Positions 39,118-45,379 of a stretch of DNA of 45,379 nucleotides are shown here, in pieces. The position numbers were made by a program, and so were the translations under genes. The notes under the pieces were generated by a model. The model did not search any database and was not told the origin of the DNA. It saw only the letters and a list, made by a program, of their open reading frames with translations. How positions within the stretch are numbered: position 1 is the first letter of the stretch; each line of letters opens with the position of its first letter. The stretch lies in IMG/VR virus record IMGVR_UViG_3300035703_000156, positions 1 to 45,379 of that record. One strand, written 5' to 3'. Origin of the DNA: a virus.

Positions 39118-40224
39118 ATGAGCGACCTCGGCCTCTCCCGCGTAGAGCTCACGCCCGACGACCGCGACCCTCAGGCAACATTCGACGCCATGCTGGCGAG
39201 CGTCCAGGCCGCGCTCCCGACGTGGGACGCGCGTAATGGCGCCCTAGAGACGGTCCTCATGGAGGCGTTCGCCACGGGCGCCGCGGACGTGATCTATGCC
39301 TTGAACAGGCTCCCCGGCCGGATCGAGGAGGACATCCTCGCCCTGTACGACGTCGCCCGCTACGCCGGCGCGCGCGCCACCGGGACCGCCGTCATCACCT
39401 GGGACACCTCCCGCACCGAGACCGTCACCGCGGGCCTGCGCTTCGCGGTGCCCGACTCTGACATTGAGCTAGAAGTCACCACCACCACGACCGGCACCGG
39501 CTCCACCCTGAGCGTCCCCGTGCGCGCCACCGAGCCCGGCTCGGCCCCCAACGCCATCGCGTCCGGCGCTGCCCTAGACGTCCTCGACGCCATCCCCTAC
39601 GCCGTGTCCGTCGCCCTCTCGGGCACCCTCACCGGCGGCGCTGACCCCGAGACGGACGCCGCCTACATCGAGCGCGCCTCCACCCGCCTCGCCCGCGTGA
39701 CCTCGTCCCTCGTCGTGCCGGATCACTTCGTCGCCTATGCGCTAGAGAATCCGGCCGTCAAGCGTGCCAAGGCGTACGACCTCTGGGACGGCGTGACCCC
39801 GCTGTCCACCTCGGACCTCGGCTACATCACGGTCGCCATGTACGGCGCTCAGGCCCAGGTCGCCACAGGCACCCGCACCACGATCGAGGGCGAGATGGCC
39901 GAGCGCGCCGCGTCCATGATTACCCCGGTGGTCATCGGTGCCACCCTGACCACGGTGAACGTCGCCGCGACCGTCGTCGCCCTCGCGGGGTATGACACTA
40001 ACGAGGTCCGCGACGCTTGCGTCGCTGCGATCCGCGCGTACATCAACACCGACACCTGGGTCTGGGATGCCTCGGTCATTGACACCGAGATCATCTCCGT
40101 CCTTGACGACGTGCCTGGCGTGGACTACGTCACCTCCGGCAGCGTTACGCCCTCGGGCACGACCACGATCACGACCCCCGCTGGCCTCGCGACGGCAGGC
40201 ACCGTCACGATCACGGTCACATAA
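39118..40224 (+). CDS. baseplate protein J
   Basis: The protein has 368 aa. N-terminal helices with MLASVQAALPTWDARNGAL precede a beta-rich core, a GADPETDAAYIERASTRLARVTS (in part) segment typical of gpJ, and a C-terminal VRDACVAAIRAYINTDTWVWDASVI (in part). It forms the wedge with gpI and gp25-like protein. ATG 39118 follows the previous TAG by one base. Confidence 0.88.
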   Translation: MSDLGLSRVELTPDDRDPQATFDAMLASVQAALPTWDARNGALETVLMEAFATGAADVIYALNRLPGRIEEDILALYDVARYAGARATGTAVITWDTSRTETVTAGLRFAVPDSDIELEVTTTTTGTGSTLSVPVRATEPGSAPNAIASGAALDVLDAIPYAVSVALSGTLTGGADPETDAAYIERASTRLARVTSSLVVPDHFVAYALENPAVKRAKAYDLWDGVTPLSTSDLGYITVAMYGAQAQVATGTRTTIEGEMAERAASMITPVVIGATLTTVNVAATVVALAGYDTNEVRDACVAAIRAYINTDTWVWDASVIDTEIISVLDDVPGVDYVTSGSVTPSGTTTITTPAGLATAGTVTITVT

Positions 40225-40859
40225 TGGGCACCCCGCGCACTGAGGCCCAGGTCGAGGAGTACGTCTACCGGCTCCTGCCCGACTACATCCGCGACGCCGA
40301 CGCGGGCACGCTCGCCACCTTCCTCGGCAAGGCCACAGCCGCCGGCATGGGACCGGCCTTGCGCCTCGTCGACGTCGGCGATCCTGACACCTCGGTCACC
40401 GGAACGGCCGAGCTCGCTAACCCAGACGCCGCCCCTAGGACGTGGCTGCGATGGCTGGGGTGGCTCGTCGGCATTGACCTAGACACGATCCCCGACGCCG
40501 AGAAGCGCGCCGCGATCTCCCAATCGTCGAGCCTCCAGCGCCGCGGCTCCAAGCGCGCCATCATCCGCGCCACCCAGCGCGAGCTGACCGGCTCCAAGTC
40601 CTGCCGCGTCTACTGGAACCTAAGCGGCACCGATCCCTACGTCATCACGGTCGTCACCCTTACCGCGCAAACCCTCGACACCGTGGCAGCCCTCGCGGCC
40701 GCCGTGACCGAGAAGCCCGCCGGGATTGACCTCATCCTCCAAGACGTCACGGGCGCCACCTACGCCGAGCTCGCCGCCGAGTACGCCGACTACGACACGG
40801 TCGCTGCCGCCTTCGATGACTACGACGACCTGGGCGACTGGGTCCCGCCGACCCCCTAG
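40224..40859 (+). CDS. tail protein I (gpI-like)
   Basis: The protein has 211 aa. VEEYVYRLLPDYIRDAD and WLRWLGWLVGIDL, then KRAAISQSSSLQRRGSKRAI match the phage tail protein I pattern. It joins gpJ to the fibres. TAATG overlap with gpJ. Confidence 0.85.
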   Translation: MGTPRTEAQVEEYVYRLLPDYIRDADAGTLATFLGKATAAGMGPALRLVDVGDPDTSVTGTAELANPDAAPRTWLRWLGWLVGIDLDTIPDAEKRAAISQSSSLQRRGSKRAIIRATQRELTGSKSCRVYWNLSGTDPYVITVVTLTAQTLDTVAALAAAVTEKPAGIDLILQDVTGATYAELAAEYADYDTVAAAFDDYDDLGDWVPPTP

Positions 40860-40871
40860 CAAGGAGACAAC

Positions 40872-41420
40872 GTGCCAGACACCACCGCTAAGGGCTTCCC
40901 GTATCCCGAGGGGCCGGACGCCGTCGACGTCGCAGGCGACATCCAAGCGCTCGCCGAGGCTGTCGACGACATGCCCGGCGTCCAGTCCTACACCGCGACC
41001 GAGATCACTAACCTCGCGGTCGGCGAGAAGTGGGCCGGCCGCATCGTCTGGAACAGCACCGCGGGTAAGCTCCAGGTGTCCAACGGCTCGACCTTCTCCG
41101 ACGTCGACACCTCGGTCGCCCTGGCCTCGACTAACCCCGCGGCCCTCGGCGTGGCCGCCCCCGGCAACGGCACGACGGCAGCTCGGGATAATCACGTCCA
41201 CGCCATGCCCAGCGCGGCCGACGTCGGCGCGGTTGCTAACTCCCTGATTGCGAACAGCAAGGGCGCCTTGATTACGTCTACCGGGTCAGCCGTGGACGAC
41301 CTCGCGGTCGGCACCGACGGGCAAGTCCTTACCGCCGATTCAACCCAGACCCTCGGCATCAAATGGGCTGCCCCGTCCGGTGGCGGCGGCCTCGATCCAT
41401 TCCTACTGATGGGAGCCTGA
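40872..41420 (+). CDS. tail fibre, chimeric with shared C-terminus
   Basis: The protein has 182 aa and starts at GTG 40872 after AAGGAGACAAC. The first 120 residues are specific to this phage: a short KGFPYPEGPDAVDV attachment piece, then a beta region, then DNHVHAMPS near 114. The last 61 residues (from base 41235) are identical to those of the fibre at 5857-6996, because the repeat starts here. The HVHAMP motif is shared by both genes just upstream of the join. Confidence 0.82.
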   Translation: MPDTTAKGFPYPEGPDAVDVAGDIQALAEAVDDMPGVQSYTATEITNLAVGEKWAGRIVWNSTAGKLQVSNGSTFSDVDTSVALASTNPAALGVAAPGNGTTAARDNHVHAMPSAADVGAVANSLIANSKGALITSTGSAVDDLAVGTDGQVLTADSTQTLGIKWAAPSGGGGLDPFLLMGA

Positions 41421-41423
41421 CCA

Positions 41424-41753
41424 ATGGCTACTAACTACAAGGTGCTCGGACAGTCGGCACCATCAGCAACGACGGCCACGACCCTGTACACCGTGCCGAG
41501 CGCGACTGAGGCCGTGATCTCGACGATCTCGGTCTGTAACCGTGGCACAGCTAGCGGCACATTCCGGCTCTCGGTCCGACCTAACGGTGCATCTCTGGCA
41601 AATCAGCACTACATCGTGTACGACGCGGCACTAGCCGCTAAAGACACCTTGTTCCTGACGGTTGGCGCCACACTTGACGCCTCAGATGTGCTGGAGGTGT
41701 ACGCCTCCACGGCTGACTTCTCATTCAATGCATACGGTTCGGAGATTTCGTAA
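41424..41753 (+). CDS. small tail-tip beta protein, copy 2
   Basis: Identical 109-aa protein to that at 7000-7329 (environmental phage family, beta-rich). Here it follows a myophage fibre, so the same accessory tip protein serves a contractile tail. Confidence 0.7.
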   Translation: MATNYKVLGQSAPSATTATTLYTVPSATEAVISTISVCNRGTASGTFRLSVRPNGASLANQHYIVYDAALAAKDTLFLTVGATLDASDVLEVYASTADFSFNAYGSEIS

Positions 41754-42616
41754 TGGGAGTGCTTGCAATCAGCCAAGCAGGGCTTAGCGGCGCAGGCAAG
41801 CAGCGAACCCTCAAGCGAGCGAGACAGTCGTTCGCTGACGCTACTGGTGGCACCGTGACCGAATCAGGTGGCTATCGAATCCACACCTTTACTGACTCGG
41901 GCACATTCACCCCAAATGGGTCCTTTGACGTTGAGTACATCATCGTTGCTGGCGGCGGTGCCGGCTGTGCCAACGGCGGTGGCGGTGGCGGTGCTGGTGG
42001 ATACCGCAGCAGTGTGACTGGTGAGAACTCTGGTGGCGGCTCGGCTGCCGAGTCCAAGGTCACCGTAAGCGGTCAGGCCTACACCGTTGTTGTTGGCGGT
42101 GGAGGAGCAGCGAACTCCAGCACGTCGACAGCAAATAGTGGCAGCAACTCATCATTCGCTGGCGTGGTTTCTACTGGTGGTGGCGGAGCTGCAAACACTC
42201 CTGCAACTGGTGGCTCTGGAGGCGGCTCACGAGAAGCAGCGAACGGTGCCGCAGGTACCTCAGGACAAGGTTATGCAGGTGGAGGTATGCCCGGTGTTAG
42301 TCCCTGGCCTTGTGGCGGCGGTGGTGGTGCTGCGTCAACTGGTGGGACGGCTACGGGAACCGTTGCGGGTAATGGTGGTAACGGCGTAGCCAGCTCAATT
42401 ACCGGATCGTCAGTCACGCGGGCTGGCGGCGGTGGCGGTGGAGTCTTCGGAACTGGAACGTCGGGATCGGGAGGATCAGGCGGGGGCGGTGCAGGTGGCA
42501 CCACTCCGGTTGCCGGTTCAGCAAATACAGGCGGCGGCGGTGGTGGATTCACCGGAACCAGCGGAAGCGGTGCAGCGGGCGGCAAAGGTGTCGTCATCAT
42601 TCGGTACGCGATCTAA
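41753..42616 (+). CDS. glycine-rich adhesin, copy 2
   Basis: Identical 287-aa protein to that at 7329-8192. See that entry for domains. Its identity to the other copy, despite low-complexity Gly codons that usually drift, shows the event was very recent or an artefact. Confidence 0.75.
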   Translation: MGVLAISQAGLSGAGKQRTLKRARQSFADATGGTVTESGGYRIHTFTDSGTFTPNGSFDVEYIIVAGGGAGCANGGGGGGAGGYRSSVTGENSGGGSAAESKVTVSGQAYTVVVGGGGAANSSTSTANSGSNSSFAGVVSTGGGGAANTPATGGSGGGSREAANGAAGTSGQGYAGGGMPGVSPWPCGGGGGAASTGGTATGTVAGNGGNGVASSITGSSVTRAGGGGGGVFGTGTSGSGGSGGGGAGGTTPVAGSANTGGGGGGFTGTSGSGAAGGKGVVIIRYAI

Positions 42617-42628
42617 GGGGACTGCACT

Positions 42629-42991
42629 ATGGCCTACTTCGCACAGATAGACAAGGACGGCACCGTCCTGCAAGTGATTAGCGTGAGCAACTCGGACGCC
42701 CCCGACCCTGCGCCGGAACACTCTGAGCCGTTGGGGCAGGCGTTTATAGCGTCGCTTGGGCTGTCGGGTGAGTGGCGGCAGACGTCCTACAACAATAATT
42801 TTCGCAAGCAATACTGTGGACCCGGTTTCCGATACGACGCCGAGGCTGACGTATTCATCGCCCCGCAGCCTTTCCCGTCGTGGAGCCTTGACGCTAATTA
42901 CGACTGGCAGCCGCCTACGCCGATGCCTGCCGAGGGTGGCCCGTGGGCGTGGGACGAGGACACGACCTCATGGGTTGAGTCCGCAATCTAG
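42629..42991 (+). CDS. small fibre-associated protein, copy 2
   Basis: Identical 120-aa protein to that at 8205-8567. Confidence 0.7.
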   Translation: MAYFAQIDKDGTVLQVISVSNSDAPDPAPEHSEPLGQAFIASLGLSGEWRQTSYNNNFRKQYCGPGFRYDAEADVFIAPQPFPSWSLDANYDWQPPTPMPAEGGPWAWDEDTTSWVESAI

Positions 42992-43027
42992 GGGTTAGAC
43001 GCACCTGTCCATAACGGAAGGACGAGC

Positions 43028-43201
43028 ATGGCCCACGATGCCCTGTGCTACTGGTCAACCCACATCGAGCTTGTGCCCGAGGCTTTGGGCGGCTATTCCC
43101 GCCGTCAGCAGGAACGGCTACGCGACCAGCAGGATGCCCTCTGCCAATGCGACCTCATCGCAAAGGTGAGGACCGACGAGCGGGCCAAGTCCCTAACGTA
43201 A
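43028..43201 (+). CDS. small hypothetical protein, copy 2
   Basis: Identical 57-aa frame to that at 8604-8777, with the same GGAAGGACG upstream. Confidence 0.55.
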   Translation: MAHDALCYWSTHIELVPEALGGYSRRQQERLRDQQDALCQCDLIAKVRTDERAKSLT

Positions 43202-43414
43202 GAGTTGCCGATATCGGCACAGGCATTTCTGCGGCACGAGTGTGGCGATATCGACAAGTTGTCGGGATTGCTTCTCATAAGCCGAGCTTGACTTGCGGCG
43301 ATGAGATGTCAGCCCACCGCGCCAGCCTTGGCCGTGTAGTAGTACGCCCATAACCGAATAGAACCTCGCGCACGCCCTCGACGTTGTCGGGGGCGTTTCC
43401 ATTTGGGGAGACAC
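43202..43414. promoter_or_regulatory. control region before methyltransferase, copy 2
   Basis: Same palindromes as at 8778-8990, here at 43206-43219 (TGCCGATATCGGCA) and 43252-43264 (CGACAA-G-TTGTCG), and the hairpin at 43372-43396. Confidence 0.5.
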
Positions 43415-44206
43415 ATGGAGCCGTGGCACCACACCGACCAATTCACCCTCTACCGGGGTGAGGCTCTATCCGTCCTTGCCAGCCTCCCTACCGGGAGCGT
43501 TGACGCGGTCATCACCGACCCGCCCTATTCCAGCGGCGGACTCATGCGCAATGACCGCAGCGTCGACCCGTCAGCCAAGTACCGCGGCTGGAGCCAGGAC
43601 GAGACTGGCAAGAGCGTGGCCCCCAAAAGCACCTACGACACGTTCACCGGCGACAACAGGGACCAGCGGTCGTACCTATTCTGGTCCGCCCTATGGCTAA
43701 GCGAGTGCCTGCGCATCACCAAGCCCGGTGGCACCCTGCTCACCTTTACCGACTGGCGGCAACTACCCATCTCCAGCGACGCCATCCAAGCGGGCGGCTG
43801 GGTCTGGCGAGCCATCGCCGTCTGGGATAAGGGCGTCGGCAGACCCGTCAAGGGCCGCTTCCGCAACCATGTTGAGTACCTGTTGTGGGCCACCAAAGGC
43901 GCCGCCCCACAGCGTGAGGGCGTCTATCTCAACTCGGTCCTCCGCTACTCAGCCCCCACCCACAAGGACCGGCAACACCTCACCCAAAAGCCCGTCGACC
44001 TCCTGCGCTACGTCATGCCCCTAGTCGAGCCCGGTGGCGTCGTGCTTGACCCCTTCATGGGCTCAGGCACCACGGGGGTCGCCGCGCTCTCAGAGGGCCG
44101 CACCTTCATCGGCGTGGAAATGGTGGACGAATACGCCAACATCGCCCGCGACCGCCTGACAGCAGCAGCCCATGACCAGCAACTCACCCTCGACGCATCG
44201 GCCTAG
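43415..44206 (+). CDS. DNA methyltransferase, copy 2
   Basis: Identical 263-aa protein to that at 8991-9782, with DPPY at 35-38 and FMGSGTT at about 214-220. Two copies would be redundant in one genome, which favours the view that two genomes are joined here. Confidence 0.9.
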   Translation: MEPWHHTDQFTLYRGEALSVLASLPTGSVDAVITDPPYSSGGLMRNDRSVDPSAKYRGWSQDETGKSVAPKSTYDTFTGDNRDQRSYLFWSALWLSECLRITKPGGTLLTFTDWRQLPISSDAIQAGGWVWRAIAVWDKGVGRPVKGRFRNHVEYLLWATKGAAPQREGVYLNSVLRYSAPTHKDRQHLTQKPVDLLRYVMPLVEPGGVVLDPFMGSGTTGVAALSEGRTFIGVEMVDEYANIARDRLTAAAHDQQLTLDASA

Positions 44207-44306
44207 CCTCGTCCTCGAACTGCCGCCCGACCGATGGGTCTACTGCCTCGCCTGCCAGAAACCGTGGCCGTGCGACGACGCACCGCCCGACTCGTGGCGC
44301 CCGTAG
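44172..44306 (+). CDS. small Cys-containing protein, copy 2
   Basis: Identical 44-aa frame to that at 9748-9882, overlapping the methyltransferase end. Confidence 0.5.
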   Translation: MTSNSPSTHRPSLVLELPPDRWVYCLACQKPWPCDDAPPDSWRP

Positions 44307-44334
44307 TGTCAGCCCCGCGTGCCACCCTTGACGC

Positions 44335-44685
44335 ATGACCTCACCATGCAACAATCCCGCCGAAGCGGCCCAGCCTGACGAGTTCTTTCCGGCGTGCCCG
44401 ACCTGTCATTCACAGGGCCGCCGATGCGTGAACCCTGACGGCTCCCTGGCATGGCCCTGGCACACGTCGAGGGCCGTCCTGCGGGATGTGGAGTGGCTGG
44501 CCTCGGACCGCGTCGGCATGGGTTTCACGGACACGCTCAAGGATTCCACCGCGCATGTGGCGGCCTACTTGGCTGGTGTCGCGGACGCCCGCCAGGGCAC
44601 CGTCGTGGTCGACCCTGACGCGGTCTTGCCGGACCTCATCGCGGCGCTGGAAATCCTGCGGGAATCCGTAGCGCCTCGGCAATAA
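44335..44685 (+). CDS. small phage zinc-binding domain protein, copy 2
   Basis: Identical 116-aa protein to that at 9911-10261. The repeat ends 7 bp after its TAA; what follows differs from the left copy. Confidence 0.65.
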   Translation: MTSPCNNPAEAAQPDEFFPACPTCHSQGRRCVNPDGSLAWPWHTSRAVLRDVEWLASDRVGMGFTDTLKDSTAHVAAYLAGVADARQGTVVVDPDAVLPDLIAALEILRESVAPRQ

Positions 44686-44702
44686 CTTGCCAATTACAGC
44701 CA

Positions 44703-44789
44703 ATGAAAGGACCAGCCATCGACAGCCTCATGGCCATCGCCGCTCTGGCGTTCCTCGTCGGCCTACTCATCGCCGGATTTGCCGTATGA
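44703..44789 (+). CDS. 28-aa single-helix membrane peptide
   Basis: ATG 44703 opens a 28-residue frame: MKGPAIDSLMAIAALAFLVG and then LLIAGFAV. It is one hydrophobic helix. Its TGA overlaps the next ATG. There is no strong Shine-Dalgarno. It takes the place of the larger gene that follows the left repeat copy. Confidence 0.5.
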   Translation: MKGPAIDSLMAIAALAFLVGLLIAGFAV

Positions 44790-44893
44790 CGATCATTCAC
44801 GACGTCCGCGTCTGCGACTGCCGCATCTGCGTCGAAGCCCGTGCTCTGTCGGACTCCCGTGCCAAGATTAGCTCGTCCATGAGCGAGGACTGA
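44786..44893 (+). CDS. 35-aa Cys-containing peptide
   Basis: ATG 44786 overlaps the preceding stop (ATGA). The peptide has CDCRICVEARAL, resembling in part the CQC..AR motif of the proteins at 8604 and 10263, and ends SMSED in sequence that is homologous to 10717-10731. Confidence 0.45.
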   Translation: MTIIHDVRVCDCRICVEARALSDSRAKISSSMSED

Positions 44894-44945
44894 ACCTGCT
44901 CCGCTGAACCGCCCTGGCTATGGCGGGATCGTCAGTGAATGCCCT

Positions 44946-44972
44946 AAAGCCCCCGATTCCAGCGGGGGCTTT
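44946..44972 (+). terminator. hairpin terminator, counterpart of 10788
   Basis: Perfect 10 bp stem AAAGCCCCCG/CGGGGGCTTT with an ATTCCAG loop, then GG. Flanks match the region around 10788-10808 while the loop differs. Confidence 0.65.
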
Positions 44973-45054
44973 GGCATGTCCGTAACCGCTGCGTTGAGAA
45001 CACCCCACCCGTGCTGCGCCTCGGGGCATCCCCATCCAGTTATCAGGAGACCAA

Positions 45055-45342
45055 GTGGACACGCCGCAGATAGACGACTTCCTCCTGTGGGCGGCAGCCG
45101 TCGTGATCGCCATTACCGCAATCGCCGGCGGTCTCGCGGCCCTCTACCGCCTTCTGACAGCAAGCCTTAGTAAGCGCCTCGATGACGTTTCCTCGCAGCT
45201 GCACCGCAACGGCGGCTCCAGCCTCCGCGACGCCGTCGACCGCATCGAGGAAAAGCAAGCCCAAATCCACATTGACGTGCGCGAAGTCCGCGAACGCCTC
45301 GACGACCACATCACCTGGCATCTCACAAAGGAAACGAAATGA
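45055..45342 (+). CDS. membrane-anchored coiled-coil protein, lysis region
   Basis: The protein has 95 aa and starts at GTG 45055 after CAGGAGACCAA. An N-terminal transmembrane helix (about 8-32, FLLWAAAVVIAITAIAGGLA) is followed by a coiled coil (about 40-92, LRDAVDRIEEKQAQIHIDVR). It stands at the same place as the gene at 10897, but with membrane segment and coil in reverse order. It overlaps the next ATG (ATGA). Confidence 0.65.
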   Translation: MDTPQIDDFLLWAAAVVIAITAIAGGLAALYRLLTASLSKRLDDVSSQLHRNGGSSLRDAVDRIEEKQAQIHIDVREVRERLDDHITWHLTKETK

Positions 45343-45379
45343 CCTTCCGTGAATGGTTCGCCACCAGCCCCCTCGCCTC
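45339..45379 (+). CDS. 5' end of next lysis gene, probable holin (partial)
   Basis: ATG 45339 overlaps the previous TGA and reads MTFREWFATSPLA to the window end. Position suggests a holin, as at 11184, but too little is visible to say. Confidence 0.35.
   Translation, partial: MTFREWFATSPLA

Larger units (their letters stand above)
41235..44692. repeat. right copy of the 3,458 bp direct repeat
   Basis: Same direction and content as 6811-10268, offset 34,424. It is preceded by the gpI/fibre genes and followed by a different lysis-region start. Confidence 0.97.

Noticed and set aside
40726-41247. Alternative forward frame across the end of gpI and start of the fibre
   Set aside because: Ser/Pro/Arg-rich, overlaps two well-supported genes, and lacks a ribosome-binding site.
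44687-44893. Longer 68-aa version of the 35-aa Cys peptide
   Set aside because: The extra N-terminus is an Arg/His-rich out-of-frame reading of the 28-aa membrane peptide; ATG 44786 with ATGA overlap fits better.
1-45379. A single phage carrying two complete tail systems
   Set aside because: The identical repeats, the complete function set in one period, doubled methyltransferase and adhesins and doubled lysis starts are explained more simply by two genomes joined at a shared cassette.

Overview
The window is tailed-phage DNA from end to end, with no recognisable bacterial chromosomal gene. GC is high, GTG/TTG starts are common, genes overlap by ATGA, GTGA or TAATG, and a WhiB-like regulator is present. 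Together these point to phages of an actinobacterial host. Several tail-tip proteins (7.0-8.6 kb) belong to families I associate with environmental, often aquatic, phages. No tRNA, rRNA, CRISPR array or insertion sequence was seen.

Layout. (1) 1-6810: the tail-tip end of a non-contractile (siphovirus-type) phage: end of an upstream gene, tape measure, distal tail protein, tail-associated protein, a fibre with an S74-like chaperone, and a collagen-like fibre. (2) 6811-10268: a 3.46 kb cassette with the fibre C-terminus, two adhesin-type proteins, a small fibre-associated protein, a DNA methyltransferase and small Cys-rich proteins. (3) 10269-41234: a contractile-tailed phage. It runs from lysis (membrane protein, holin, amidase) through recombination/replication genes (exonuclease, RecT-like, integrase, RusA, WhiB, SSB, replication initiator-like), a small accessory island (nucleotidyltransferase with its own promoter, reverse-strand HIRAN-like gene), packaging (two HNH proteins, TerS, TerL), head (portal, protease-capsid fusion, glycosyltransferase), connectors, sheath, tube, tape measure, hub, spike, wedge, gpJ and gpI, to a fibre. 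(4) 41235-44692: a second copy of the 3.46 kb cassette, with no difference seen at any position I compared. (5) 44693-45379: a second, diverged lysis-region start that runs off the window.

The two cassette copies are direct repeats with an offset of 34,424 bp, and one period holds a functionally complete contractile-phage genome. The simplest reading is that a circular 34.4 kb myophage genome sits inside a siphophage at a shared cassette. It could be a real cointegrate formed by homologous recombination, or an assembler walking through a repeat shared by two phages. Sequence alone cannot separate these. Either way, two phages of different tail morphology appear to carry the same host-range/methyltransferase cassette at near-identity, joined in frame inside their fibre genes.

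Within the myophage almost everything is transcribed rightward in tightly overlapped operons. The exceptions are a reverse gene at 13938-14279, facing a 380 bp leader with operator-like palindromes and tandem hairpins, and a reverse HIRAN-like gene at 22162-22644. No polymerase, helicase or primase was recognised, so replication probably relies on the host replisome.
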